NCBI GenBank assembly: GCA_023397505.1
Contig: JAEWUC010000002.1
Location: 416,806 to 480,805, forward strand
Direction of reading: 5' to 3'
Length of the DNA: 64,000 nucleotides
From: Bacteroidota bacterium
GTDB lineage: Bacteria > Bacteroidota > Ignavibacteria > Ignavibacteriales > Melioribacteraceae
Shown: piece by piece, positions 8,144-16,875 of the stretch
Layout of the letters: every line of letters starts with the position of its first letter
Position numbering within the stretch: position 1 is the first letter of the stretch
The notes under the pieces: model-generated
Told to the model about the DNA's origin: nothing
Database searches by the model: none
The model's input: the letters and a program-made list of their open reading frames with translations, nothing else
Translations under genes and position numbers: made by a program

Positions 8144-9616
8144 ATGTCTGATAAACCAAAATGTTATTGTGGTGTCTTCGGAATTTTTTCTTCCAAAGAA
8201 GCTTCTGTAAGTACTTATTATGGATTACTTGCTCTTCAACATAGGGGACAGGAAGCCGCCGGTATAGTTTCTTCTTTTCAAAATGAAAAAGGCAAAATAG
8301 TTTTCAATATTCATAAAAATTTTGGACTTGTATCCGAAGTTTTCGATCAGAAAGATATTTTTGAAAAAGTACTACCTGGTACTGCGGCGATTGGCCATAA
8401 CCGTTATTCTACAACAGGGGCATCAGATTCAGTAAAAAATGTACAACCGTTTGTAGTTAATTATAGACTTGGAAATTTAGCAATAGCTCATAACGGAAAT
8501 CTTACGAATGCTAAGTATTTAAGAGAATATCTTGTAAATGACGGGGCAATTTTTCAGACAACGAGCGATACAGAAGTAATACTTCATTTAATAGCCCGAA
8601 GTAAGCTTGAAAATCAAATAGATCAGATTAAAGAAGCCCTGCGTCAAGTTGAAGGTTCTTACAGCATAGTCATTTTGACAAACGATAAATTAATTGGTGC
8701 TCGAGATCCACACGGTTTCAGACCTTTATGTATTGGAAAACAAAATGGTTCATACATAGTTACTTCTGAGACTTGCGCTTTGGATATTAATTCTGCACAA
8801 TATGTTCGAGATGTTGAACCTGGTGAGCTCGTAATTATAGATTCCAACACATCATCTTCTGATAAGATTTTATCAACCAGTATTTACGATACTAAAAAAG
8901 ATATTAAACATTGTGTCTTTGAATATATCTATTTTTCTAGACCGGATAGCAAAATCTTTGGTGCAAACGTAGATAAAATGCGAAGAAAATTAGGGAAAGT
9001 ATTAGCTCAAAAACATCCTGTTGTTGATAAAGATGGTGAAAAGGTTATTGTTATTAGTGTACCGGATAGTTCTAACACTGCAGCTATCGGATTTCAAACC
9101 CAGCTATCAAAGCAGGGAGTACCTTCTAGACTTGAGATTGGTTTAATTAGAAGTCATTATATTGGAAGAACATTTATTTTGCCTGGCCAAAAAGCGAGGG
9201 AAATCGGTGTCAGGGTTAAATTCAATACAGTTAAAGGAGTTCTTGAAAATAAAACAGTTGTTTTAATCGATGATTCGATTGTACGAGGAACAACTTCAAA
9301 GCAACTTGTGAAACTTCTTAGAGAAGCAAATCCAAAAGAAATTCATCTTAGAATTTCTTCACCGCCCATAATTTCCCCATGTTATTACGGTATGGATTTC
9401 CCTTCGGAAGCAGAATTAATTGCAAACAAATTTAATCGCAATATTGAAGAAATTAAAAATTATTTAGAAGTGGATACTTTAGAGTACCTAACGATCGATG
9501 AAATGCTTGAAGCAATGGTAGATCATAAACCTGAAAATTTTTGTACTGCATGTTTCTCCGGAATTTATCCTGTCCCTGTTTCAAGAGGTATCACAAAAGA
9601 AATTTATGAAGACTAA
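8144..9616 (+). CDS. purF: Amidophosphoribosyltransferase
   Basis: First committed step of purine synthesis: transfers glutamine amide nitrogen to PRPP. The Ntn glutaminase domain starts at Cys9 (CGVFGIF) after an eight-residue propeptide to be removed. The phosphoribosyltransferase domain carries VVLIDDSIVRGTTS. Cys257, Cys413, Cys467 and Cys470 have spacing matching the [4Fe-4S] ligands of the B. subtilis-type enzyme, so this is the propeptide-bearing, oxygen-sensitive iron-sulfur form. The length of 490 aa is normal. It lies 61 bp after tRNA-Pro and 5 bp before pgsA. Confidence 0.96.
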   Translation: MSDKPKCYCGVFGIFSSKEASVSTYYGLLALQHRGQEAAGIVSSFQNEKGKIVFNIHKNFGLVSEVFDQKDIFEKVLPGTAAIGHNRYSTTGASDSVKNVQPFVVNYRLGNLAIAHNGNLTNAKYLREYLVNDGAIFQTTSDTEVILHLIARSKLENQIDQIKEALRQVEGSYSIVILTNDKLIGARDPHGFRPLCIGKQNGSYIVTSETCALDINSAQYVRDVEPGELVIIDSNTSSSDKILSTSIYDTKKDIKHCVFEYIYFSRPDSKIFGANVDKMRRKLGKVLAQKHPVVDKDGEKVIVISVPDSSNTAAIGFQTQLSKQGVPSRLEIGLIRSHYIGRTFILPGQKAREIGVRVKFNTVKGVLENKTVVLIDDSIVRGTTSKQLVKLLREANPKEIHLRISSPPIISPCYYGMDFPSEAELIANKFNRNIEEIKNYLEVDTLEYLTIDEMLEAMVDHKPENFCTACFSGIYPVPVSRGITKEIYED

Positions 9617-9621
9617 TTAAA

Positions 9622-10194
9622 ATGCAAAATAACCGTAATAACTTTTTTGCGGGAATGTTCAACCTTCCTAACTCAATTAGTTTTTTTAGATTATTACTGG
9701 CTGTGCCATTACTCTTTGCTTTATCTCAGTTAAATGACAATAACAGATATATAGTTATAGGATTAGTTTTACTAGCATTTTTAACCGATTTAATGGATGG
9801 ATATTTTGCAAGAAAAATGAATCAAATTACAGAGTTTGGTAAGATCATTGACCCATTAGCGGACAAAACTCTTGTTATTCTAATTGTTACTAAGCTTTAT
9901 TTATTAGGGGAAATCCCAGGTATATATTTATTAATCATAGTCTTTAGAGATGTTGTAATCTTTACTGGTGGTATTCTATTAAGCAAAAAACTCAATAAAG
10001 TTTTACCTTCAAATCTATTAGGAAAAATGACCGTATTTTCTATTGGGATGTATATACTTTCCATACTTTTCGGACTAGATCCAACAAATTTTTTCTACAG
10101 ATTCTTTTTTTATATAAGTGTAATTCTAAGTTTTGCTTCAGTAATTGCATATGCATTAAGGGGATATGAAGCTTTAAAATGGAATAATAAATAA
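9622..10194 (+). CDS. pgsA: CDP-diacylglycerol--glycerol-3-phosphate 3-phosphatidyltransferase
   Basis: Membrane enzyme making phosphatidylglycerophosphate, the precursor of phosphatidylglycerol. The CDP-alcohol phosphotransferase signature D-G-x2-A-R-x8-G-x3-D-x3-D is complete (DGYFAR ... FGKIIDPLAD, about residues 55-80). About five hydrophobic helices span 190 aa, the usual PgsA length. Related CDP-alcohol transferases are alternatives, but size and the LPNSISFFRLLLA-type N-terminus favour PgsA. It starts 5 bp after purF and its stop shares one base with the ftsY start. Confidence 0.88.
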   Translation: MQNNRNNFFAGMFNLPNSISFFRLLLAVPLLFALSQLNDNNRYIVIGLVLLAFLTDLMDGYFARKMNQITEFGKIIDPLADKTLVILIVTKLYLLGEIPGIYLLIIVFRDVVIFTGGILLSKKLNKVLPSNLLGKMTVFSIGMYILSILFGLDPTNFFYRFFFYISVILSFASVIAYALRGYEALKWNNK

Positions 10195-11123
10195 TGGGCT
10201 TATTTAAGAATTTTAATTTTGACAAACTCAAAGAAGGGCTTTCTAAAACAAGAAATACCTTTGTCAATAAGATTACTGAAACAATTACGCGTAAAGCAAA
10301 GGTTGATGTATCAACCATAGAGGAACTTGAAGAAATACTGATTTCAAGTGATATGGGATTTGAAACTACAGAAAAAATTATTGAAAAAGTTAAGACACAA
10401 TTATTGAAAGAATCCGATAGATCAGTTGGGAATATAAAAAGAATCATTAAGCAAGAATTAGTAAACTTAATTTCTAAATCAAATACATCAAATGAATATG
10501 ATATTAATGGATATAAACCATTTGTAATTCTTGTTATAGGAGTAAATGGTTCAGGGAAAACAACTTCAATAGGTAAGCTTGCATATAATTTCAAAAAGTC
10601 CGGTTTAGATGTAGTAATCGGTTCGGCGGATACTTTTAGAGCTGCAGCAAATGATCAACTTGAAATTTGGGCTCAGCGTGCCGGTGTTTCGATAATTGAA
10701 AGCAATTCTAATGATCCTTCAGCTGTCGCATTCGACACCTTACAAGCAGCAAAAAAAAGAAATTCTGATGTAGTTTTGATTGATACTGCTGGACGTCTCC
10801 ATACTCAAAAAAATCTTATGGAGGAGCTTTCAAAATTAAAGAAGGTTATTTCCAATAATATTACTCATGCTCCGAATGAAGTTTTTTTGGTAATTGATGG
10901 AAACTCCGGTCAAAATGCTGTTTATCAATTAAATGAATTTCAAAAGATTGCAGAAATAACAGGTTTGATAATAACTAAATTAGATGGTACTGCAAAAGGA
11001 GGAATTGTTTTTCAAATCTGTTCAGAAAAAAATATTCCTATCAGATATATCGGTGTAGGCGAAGGAATTGAGGATTTACAAGATTTTGATGCCGAGACGT
11101 TTACAAATGCTATTTTTGAATAA
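10194..11123 (+). CDS. ftsY: Signal recognition particle receptor FtsY
   Basis: SRP GTPase that docks ribosome-SRP complexes at the membrane. It consists of the NG domains only (309 aa) and lacks the long acidic A domain of E. coli FtsY. The P-loop GVNGSGKTTS lies at about residues 115-124, followed by the DTFRAAA insertion-box region, DTAGR (G3) and TKLDG (G4). The final ~20 residues (GVGEGIEDLQDF) are a conserved FtsY hallmark. It is coupled to pgsA by a one-base overlap and followed by a small membrane protein. Confidence 0.95.
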   Translation: MGLFKNFNFDKLKEGLSKTRNTFVNKITETITRKAKVDVSTIEELEEILISSDMGFETTEKIIEKVKTQLLKESDRSVGNIKRIIKQELVNLISKSNTSNEYDINGYKPFVILVIGVNGSGKTTSIGKLAYNFKKSGLDVVIGSADTFRAAANDQLEIWAQRAGVSIIESNSNDPSAVAFDTLQAAKKRNSDVVLIDTAGRLHTQKNLMEELSKLKKVISNNITHAPNEVFLVIDGNSGQNAVYQLNEFQKIAEITGLIITKLDGTAKGGIVFQICSEKNIPIRYIGVGEGIEDLQDFDAETFTNAIFE

Positions 11124-11144
11124 AATATGAGCGGGAACTGAGCC

Positions 11145-11351
11145 ATGTTACTTAAAAAACCAAAGGCAAAACAATTTGATTATACTCCACGATTTTATAA
11201 TCCAGAGACCGATCCCGAAGAACGAAGGAAAAAACGATTAGGATTTAGATCTGCGCGCCATGCAAAACGGAAGAAGAGAAATCCAATATATTGGTTATTA
11301 TTAGTTGTAGTTGTACTTTATCTATACCTACGATTTAGAGGATATTTATAA
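11145..11351 (+). CDS. Small basic single-helix membrane protein (68 aa)
   Basis: Family not recognised. The first 45 residues are very basic (runs of Arg and Lys, e.g. EERRKKR and AKRKKR). One strong membrane helix (about residues 49-63, Val/Leu-rich) and a short basic tail follow. The charge distribution predicts a cytoplasmic, possibly RNA- or phospholipid-binding N-terminus. It sits 21 bp after ftsY on the same strand, which makes a link to membrane insertion or ribosome docking possible but unproven. Confidence 0.6.
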   Translation: MLLKKPKAKQFDYTPRFYNPETDPEERRKKRLGFRSARHAKRKKRNPIYWLLLVVVVLYLYLRFRGYL

Positions 11352-11370
11352 GATTATTATGGTATAGTTG

Positions 11371-11388
11371 ACATAATATACATTATGT
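11371..11388. terminator. Weak AT-rich hairpin between convergent genes
   Basis: The perfect inverted repeat ACATAAT-ATAC-ATTATGT spans the gap between the 68-aa gene and hbd and includes the hbd stop codon. It could act as a weak bidirectional terminator, but it has no G+C-rich stem and no clear U-run. Confidence 0.3.
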
Positions 11389-12246
11389 ATAATTGACGCT
11401 ATAATCATAAAATCCTTTTCCGCTTTTTTCCCCTAATAATCCAGCTGCAACCATTTTCCTTAATAATGGACACGGTCTGTATTTCGAATCATTGAAGCCC
11501 TCTGTCAATATGTTCATAATATTTAAACATACATCCAAACCTATAAAATCTGCTAATTCCAGCGGTCCCATAGGATGACTCATTCCAAGCTTCATTATTT
11601 TATCGATATCTTCGGCACTTGCCACATGTTCATAAAGTGCGAATATTGCTTCATTAATCATCGGCATCAATATTCTATTTGAAATAAATCCTGGATAATC
11701 TTCAACTTCAATTGGTACTCTATTTAATAATTCACAAACTTTTTTAATTGTATCAGTCGTTAGTTGTGTTGTTTTATGACCTTTGATTATCTCCACGAGC
11801 TTCATTACTGGCACCGGATTCATGAAATGCATACCGATAAATTTTTCAGCTCTGTTTGTAGCTGCCAGTTCCGTTATTGAAATTGATGATGTATTAGATG
11901 CAAATACACATTCAGGGTTAATTCTTTTATCTAATTCCTTAAAAAGATTTATCTTAAGTAATTTGACCTCGGGGATCGCCTCTATAGCTAAATCAATATT
12001 AGTCGGAATAGATTCAATTTTGTCTATTGTAATGATATTTTGTATGATATCTGACTTCTCATCATCAGATAACATGCCTTTTTTAATTTGTCTATCTAAA
12101 TTATTAGAGATTTTTTGCATTGCTCCGTTTAAAATTTCGACGTTTGTATCACAAAGAAATGTTTTATAACCGGATTGAGCAAAAACATGTGCAATTCCAT
12201 TACCCATAGTACCTGCACCAATAATAGCGACTCTATTTATTTTCAT
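11383..12246 (-). CDS. hbd: 3-hydroxybutyryl-CoA dehydrogenase
   Basis: NAD(P)-dependent oxidation/reduction of 3-hydroxyacyl-CoA to acetoacetyl-CoA. The N-terminal Rossmann domain has GAGTMG at 10-15 and an acidic end to the second strand. The catalytic stretch SNTSS ... HFMNPVPVMKLVE and the C-terminal helical domain (DYPGFISNR ... SHPMGPLELADFIGLD) are complete. It is 287 aa, with an AGGAAGAG Shine-Dalgarno before the ATG. It stands alone, so beta-oxidation versus butyrate-type metabolism cannot be decided here. Confidence 0.92.
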   Translation of the reverse strand: MKINRVAIIGAGTMGNGIAHVFAQSGYKTFLCDTNVEILNGAMQKISNNLDRQIKKGMLSDDEKSDIIQNIITIDKIESIPTNIDLAIEAIPEVKLLKINLFKELDKRINPECVFASNTSSISITELAATNRAEKFIGMHFMNPVPVMKLVEIIKGHKTTQLTTDTIKKVCELLNRVPIEVEDYPGFISNRILMPMINEAIFALYEHVASAEDIDKIMKLGMSHPMGPLELADFIGLDVCLNIMNILTEGFNDSKYRPCPLLRKMVAAGLLGEKSGKGFYDYSVNYT

Positions 12247-12312
12247 AAACTCTTCCTAAACATTTTTAAACAAAGAAAATTAATCCGAAAAAAGGTAGGT
12301 GAAAAATTTATT

Positions 12313-13155
12313 TTATTCGCATTCAAAAGAGATACAACACTTAAGCTTTCCACAGGGACCGCTTAATTTACCCATATTTGAAAGGAGATTTTGATCATTG
12401 GCTAGTTGTGTTGTAATCCTCTTAAAACTACCTAAAAAAGATAAACAACAGTATTCCCTTCCGCAGGTGCCCATTCCACCCACTTTTTTTGCTTCGTCCC
12501 TTACGCCTATTTGTCGAAGTTCAATCCTAGTCTTAAATTCGGCGGCTAAGTCTTTTGCAAGCTCTCTAAAATCAACACGCCCATCGGCAGTATAGAAGAA
12601 ATACATTTTTTTACGATCAAATTGATAGTGAATATTAACTAATTTCATTATCAAAGCATGTTTTGCAACAGCATTTTTAAATACAGTAACAGCTCTTTCT
12701 TCATCTAAAAAATTCTTTCTTACCTTTTCTATGTCTTCATCATTTGCTTTTCGTAATACAATTGGAAGTTCTTCTCCGTATAAACCCATAGAATAACGTT
12801 TTATTCTTACTATATCTCCAATTAATCTAACTTGGGCAACTTCCAAACTTTCTTCACATTTAACCAGTATGTAGTCGCCGGGATATAATTGATTGACCAA
12901 GTCATCTGGAATCTCACAATAATGGCAGCCAAGTAAACCGTTACATATAGCTTCAATTATATTTCTTTTATCGATTGGGATTTGAACTTCAACTTGATGA
13001 TTGCAGAGAAAACAGCTGCTTTTATTAGAGTTTTGCTTTAGTAATTTCGATACAACAAGCGATTCGAAGCGATTGTTAGAGGCATATTCAAATTCTTTTC
13101 GATCAACCTCTACAAGAGTATTGGAACCAAGATGAGTCAAATCTATATGGTACAC
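12313..13155 (-). CDS. PSP1-domain protein (RicT/YaaT-like)
   Basis: PSP1 proteins such as B. subtilis RicT join an iron-sulfur Y-complex affecting RNA processing; the role in this lineage is not established. The C-terminal PSP1 core carries FYTADGRVDFRELAK and GTCGREYCC, ending with GPCGKLKCC. An N-terminal CFLCNHQ plus a CHYC motif add further cysteines, so metal or cluster binding is likely. It starts with GTG, supported by AAGGA upstream, 2 bp after the holB stop. A holB-PSP1 pair recurs in many bacteria. Confidence 0.85.
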   Translation of the reverse strand: MYHIDLTHLGSNTLVEVDRKEFEYASNNRFESLVVSKLLKQNSNKSSCFLCNHQVEVQIPIDKRNIIEAICNGLLGCHYCEIPDDLVNQLYPGDYILVKCEESLEVAQVRLIGDIVRIKRYSMGLYGEELPIVLRKANDEDIEKVRKNFLDEERAVTVFKNAVAKHALIMKLVNIHYQFDRKKMYFFYTADGRVDFRELAKDLAAEFKTRIELRQIGVRDEAKKVGGMGTCGREYCCLSFLGSFKRITTQLANDQNLLSNMGKLSGPCGKLKCCISFECE

Positions 13156-13157
13156 TG

Positions 13158-14273
13158 TTAATTCCTTGACGACAAAGTAGCTAATTCAAATATAATGTTA
13201 AGAATTAAGACATTCAAGTTGAGATTTCTATTATAATAATCCTCTAGCATTTCCAAGTTAGTTACTATCTTCTCAATATTGCTATGCTGAAATTTCTGAT
13301 TGAACTTAGTAAATGTCTCTTTATAATCTTCGTAATAAAAATTATTGAACGAGTGACGGATTCTAATTACATCATTTAACCAGCTTTTTATCAAACTGAT
13401 TGCCAGTTTATAATCTTCTTCGGTTTGTTCCTGCATAATAGTTAATAGTTCTTTATATGCAGATTGATATTTTTTTCCAATCGCATATCTTAAGAAATTA
13501 ACAGTGCTTTCTAAAAGATTTTCAAAATTCTTATTCGATAGATAAAACGCACGAGTAACTGAGCCGTTTGAGAAGAATGCTGATCTTTCAGCGAGGTGTT
13601 CATCTATTTTGAAATGATTTACTAAAATATCTGTAATAGAATGGTTTGCCAATGGTTCGAAATAAATCGGCCAACAACGCGATTGTATAGTCGGAAGTAA
13701 TTTATCTTTGTTTGCAGTAGTAATTATAAAAATAATTCCTTCAGGAGGTTCTTCAAGACTTTTTAAAAGCGCATTTTGTGCTTGGTCGTTCATTAAGTCT
13801 GCATCAAGAATAATTACAAATCTATATGGGATTTCTTCAAAACTTAATTCAATAAATTTTTTTATATCCCTAATGCTGTTTATCTTAATTGTATTTGCAT
13901 TTTCAAGTATGATTTTATGATATGGATTTTGAATTTTGTTCTCCATTTCACCATACATAGCTTCCAGTTGATCTTTACTCAATTTTTCAGTTGATGAATC
14001 ATCGCCGGACTCCCCTTTACCTCTTGGAAGTGAAAATATTAGCTTAATATATGGTTCTTGAAGTTGTCCGATTTTCTTAATTATAATTTCACTGTTTTCA
14101 AATTGTGATTCATTATAAATAAGTTTGGCAAACTGCAAAGCAGTATAATATTTGCCGACACCTTCGGGTCCATAAAAAAGAAAGGCGTGTGGTACACGCC
14201 TCGATTTGTAAATATTATTTAGAATTTCTTTTGCGTTATTCTGTTCGTAAACTTCTTCCCATAATTGATTCAT
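13158..14273 (-). CDS. holB: DNA polymerase III delta prime subunit
   Basis: Clamp-loader AAA+ subunit of the replicase. GPEGVGK (residues 35-41) occupies the P-loop position, the DEAD-equivalent strand reads VIILDADLMN, and the SRC sensor motif is IQSRCWPI near residue 200. The zinc module of DnaX is absent, which supports delta prime over gamma/tau. The 371 aa length is normal. It forms an operon with the upstream DUF2795 gene and the downstream PSP1 gene. Confidence 0.85.
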   Translation of the reverse strand: MNQLWEEVYEQNNAKEILNNIYKSRRVPHAFLFYGPEGVGKYYTALQFAKLIYNESQFENSEIIIKKIGQLQEPYIKLIFSLPRGKGESGDDSSTEKLSKDQLEAMYGEMENKIQNPYHKIILENANTIKINSIRDIKKFIELSFEEIPYRFVIILDADLMNDQAQNALLKSLEEPPEGIIFIITTANKDKLLPTIQSRCWPIYFEPLANHSITDILVNHFKIDEHLAERSAFFSNGSVTRAFYLSNKNFENLLESTVNFLRYAIGKKYQSAYKELLTIMQEQTEEDYKLAISLIKSWLNDVIRIRHSFNNFYYEDYKETFTKFNQKFQHSNIEKIVTNLEMLEDYYNRNLNLNVLILNIIFELATLSSRN

Positions 14274-14290
14274 TATTGAATAACCTAAAA

Positions 14291-14521
14291 CTAAGATTTG
14301 AATTCATCGTCATCGTTATAAAAGAAATCTTCATCGCTTGGATAGTCCGGCCATATATCTTCAATAGATTCATATGGGTCTTCAGATTCTTCCAGTTCTT
14401 GCAGATTCTCAACCACTTCTAACGGTGCGCCAATTCTTTCGGCGTAATCTATAAGTTCTTCTTTTGTAGCCGGCCATGGAGCATCATCTAAATAGGAAGC
14501 TAATTCGACGGTCCAGATCAT
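14291..14521 (-). CDS. DUF2795 acidic small protein
   Basis: A 76-aa acidic protein with WTVELASYL, APWPATKEELIDYA and YESIEDIWPDYP motifs, the form of DUF2795 seen in Bacteroidota relatives; the function is unknown. The ATG at 14521 is chosen over a TTG two codons upstream because GGAGAG lies seven bases before the ATG. The C-terminus is strongly acidic (runs of Asp/Glu with aromatic residues). It is 17 bp upstream of holB and probably co-transcribed. Confidence 0.8.
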   Translation of the reverse strand: MIWTVELASYLDDAPWPATKEELIDYAERIGAPLEVVENLQELEESEDPYESIEDIWPDYPSDEDFFYNDDDEFKS

Positions 14522-14545
14522 TGTCAACTCTCCTGAATATGTTTG

Positions 14546-15472
14546 TTATTTTTTGACAATTTCGAATAAATCTACGTCGTCGTATATGAAATTTTGTGGA
14601 TTAAGCGGGATCCCGTTATGTCTTACTTCATAATGCAAGTGGGGTCCGGTAGATAAGGATCCTGAACTACCGGTTAATGCTATCAAATCTCCTCTATTAA
14701 CTTGCTGACCTTGTTTAACTTTTGCAGCTGATAAATGTGCAAAGATTGTTCTATAACCAAAACCATGATCTACTTCGACAGTTAAACCAAAACCGCCCCG
14801 CCAACCGATAAAATCAACTTTACCACCACCCGTAGCATAAACTTTTGTACCTGAATCGGTAATTATATCAACACCATTATGCATTCTTCTAATCTTCAAA
14901 ATCGGATGAAGTCGTAATCCGAAATCAGGAAGTAGCGTACCTGAACAAGGTTTAATTGCAGGAATAGAAACATACATTCTTTCATTATCATTAAATGCTT
15001 TTTCAATTTCTGCATAATTCTTTCTTTCATATTTTACTTTTAACGAAACGCTGTTAACATATTCATCCATTTCTTTAATAAGGTCATCTAAGTTTGATGG
15101 ATTTGAAGCTACTATCGGGGTAAAATTAGAGCCGCCTATGCCGTAATCTGATTCATTTGTAGAATCTACTTCTAAGTTTGCGGTTAATCTTAAATCATGA
15201 CTTTTTTCGGAAAGTATCTTAATTCGTTCTTCTAAAGTTCTAAAATGTTCTGAATAACCATTAAGCTTTGTGGTTAATTGAGAATTAATTTTCTTCAGCT
15301 TTTTCAATTCTGAGTTTGGATTAATAAATTCATTAAAAACAATAAATGTTCCAAACACAAAAAATGTGGTAAGAATTGAAAAGAAAAGTAATAGAAACAC
15401 GAACTTTTTATAGAAGTTCTTAATTTCTACAAACTTTAGCTTCGATTTTGAAAAGTAGTAAAATTTCTTCAT
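14546..15472 (-). CDS. M23 (LytM-type) peptidoglycan endopeptidase
   Basis: Membrane-anchored cell-wall hydrolase or hydrolase activator. One N-terminal membrane helix (about 25-48), a coiled coil (about 50-95) and a low-complexity linker lead to the M23 domain. That domain has HNGVDI, the H-x-H motif within GPHLHYEVRHNG and a GSSGSLSTG turn. The metal ligands His (HNGVD), Asp and the final H-x-H are all present, so it is probably catalytically active. It is 308 aa. A good promoter match lies directly upstream. Confidence 0.9.
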   Translation of the reverse strand: MKKFYYFSKSKLKFVEIKNFYKKFVFLLLFFSILTTFFVFGTFIVFNEFINPNSELKKLKKINSQLTTKLNGYSEHFRTLEERIKILSEKSHDLRLTANLEVDSTNESDYGIGGSNFTPIVASNPSNLDDLIKEMDEYVNSVSLKVKYERKNYAEIEKAFNDNERMYVSIPAIKPCSGTLLPDFGLRLHPILKIRRMHNGVDIITDSGTKVYATGGGKVDFIGWRGGFGLTVEVDHGFGYRTIFAHLSAAKVKQGQQVNRGDLIALTGSSGSLSTGPHLHYEVRHNGIPLNPQNFIYDDVDLFEIVKK

Positions 15473-15486
15473 ATAATTGTGTTGCG

Positions 15487-15515
15487 AAAATAATAAAACG
15501 ACTCGCTGGTGTCAA
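15487..15515 (-). promoter_or_regulatory. Sigma70-like promoter for the M23 peptidase gene
   Basis: On the - strand a perfect TTGACA (15515-15510) is followed after 17 bases by TATTTT (15492-15487), 15 bp before the ATG at 15472. It lies in the only sizeable gap between hprK and the peptidase gene. Confidence 0.5.
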
Positions 15516-15535
15516 GGTTTAATAAAGATATGTTT

Positions 15536-16546
15536 CTACTCAAAATCATGCTCAAAATAGTCAATTGCTCTATCCATTTCTACGGTTTTTTGTTGAATTT
15601 TCTGCGTAATTCGCGATTGCAGAACTTTTGCAGCGTCATACCCATAGTGTTTAAGTAAATAATTCAGTGCAATAATTTCAGAGATAACGGTTATGTTTTT
15701 GCCCGGGATGATCGGAAGTTTGATATGGGGAATTTCGACATCAAGAAGTGTTAAAAACGAACTATCTAAACCAGTGCGCGTGTATTCCGATTTATCATTC
15801 CAAACCTCAAGCTCGATTATAACTTCAAGACGCTTTTGATACCTGATTGCTCTTACTCCAAACATGCTGCGAATGTCAATTATTCCAATTCCTCTCAATT
15901 CCATAAAGTGTTTTACCAAGTTGGTACCGGAACCCATAAGAATTCCTTCACCCTTTTTGGTAAGAATTACAACATCATCCGCTACAAGCCGATGTCCCCT
16001 TTCAACCAAATCTAAAGCTACTTCACTTTTGCCGATTCCGGAATTACCAACAAACATCATTCCCACTCCATACACATCAACAAAAGAACCATGGATTGAT
16101 AAACGAGGTGCAAATTGATCATCCAAAAAATCCGAAAGCAAGTATGTTAATTTAGTAGTTGAATACTTTGAGCCGAATACCGGTATGTTATGATTGTCGG
16201 CAAGTTCAATCAATTCTTCTGTCGGTTTGTTGTTGTCTGTGATAACCAAACACGGAATATTATATTTAAATATTCTTTCGAGTGAGATGATTCTTTCTTC
16301 TTTTAAAAGATTTCGAAGATAGCTCATCTCCGTATTGCCGAAAATCTGCACGCGGTTGAAAGAAAATAAATCCAGAAAACCCGCAAGTGGTAATCCTGGA
16401 CGATGCAAATTCTGATCCTTTATCAGTCGATCAAACCCGTCTTTTTTATTAAGAAGGCTTAATTTAAAACGGTCCTTTGTTTTTTCGAAGAAAAATTCAA
16501 CAGTTATGCTTTCTTTCTTCGAAATGTTTTTTTCGTCAATCTTCAT
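15536..16546 (-). CDS. hprK: HPr kinase/phosphorylase
   Basis: Bifunctional enzyme that phosphorylates and dephosphorylates Ser46 of HPr. The 336 aa comprise an N-terminal DRTGG-like domain and a C-terminal kinase domain with His152, P-loop GNSGIGKS (167-174), Asp190/Asp191 and the HprK signature MELRGIGIIDI (about 215-225). Its substrate HPr, with Ser46, is encoded at 55631-55897. It overlaps the hpf gene by 11 bp. Confidence 0.95.
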   Translation of the reverse strand: MKIDEKNISKKESITVEFFFEKTKDRFKLSLLNKKDGFDRLIKDQNLHRPGLPLAGFLDLFSFNRVQIFGNTEMSYLRNLLKEERIISLERIFKYNIPCLVITDNNKPTEELIELADNHNIPVFGSKYSTTKLTYLLSDFLDDQFAPRLSIHGSFVDVYGVGMMFVGNSGIGKSEVALDLVERGHRLVADDVVILTKKGEGILMGSGTNLVKHFMELRGIGIIDIRSMFGVRAIRYQKRLEVIIELEVWNDKSEYTRTGLDSSFLTLLDVEIPHIKLPIIPGKNITVISEIIALNYLLKHYGYDAAKVLQSRITQKIQQKTVEMDRAIDYFEHDFE

Positions 16547-16865
16547 CCGTATTATCTACCTCTATCTTCTTTCTCACAATACGTTTTGTTTTAAATTTTT
16601 TGAGTTGGCGAGATAATTTTTCAACAGCGCCGCTTACGGATTTTTCAAATTCATCGCTTGATTCGTTTACGGTTAACACCTTTCCCGGAATCTGTAAAAC
16701 TATTTCTACATCCTTTATACTGTCTTTTAAATGTGTGTAACTTAAAACAACGCTTGCATCAATTATTTGGTCGTTAAATTTTTCCAAAGATTTTATTTCC
16801 TGGCGGATAAAATCTTTTAAGGAATCTTTTGCTCTGAATTTTCGGGCTGTAATTTGTATGTTCAT
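16536..16865 (-). CDS. hpf: Ribosome hibernation promoting factor (short form)
   Basis: HPF/RaiA-family protein of 109 aa that binds the 30S decoding region in stationary phase. The N-terminal NIQITARKF strand, an FDVSVVLSYT-like second strand and a basic C-terminal helix (QLKKFKTKRIVRKK) fit the fold. The C-terminal dimerisation domain of long HPF is missing. A strong AAAGGAG precedes the ATG. It overlaps hprK, linking translation dormancy with the HPr regulatory system by position. Confidence 0.9.
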   Translation of the reverse strand: MNIQITARKFRAKDSLKDFIRQEIKSLEKFNDQIIDASVVLSYTHLKDSIKDVEIVLQIPGKVLTVNESSDEFEKSVSGAVEKLSRQLKKFKTKRIVRKKIEVDNTDED

Positions 16866-16875
16866 AAGGACTCCT

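Noticed and set aside
10040..10594. Open - strand frame of 184 codons across pgsA/ftsY
   Set aside because: Antisense to two well-defined overlapping genes.
11371..11397. TTGACA-like and TATAAT-like boxes in the ftsY/hbd gap
   Set aside because: Spacing is only about 14 bases and the following + strand DNA holds no gene.
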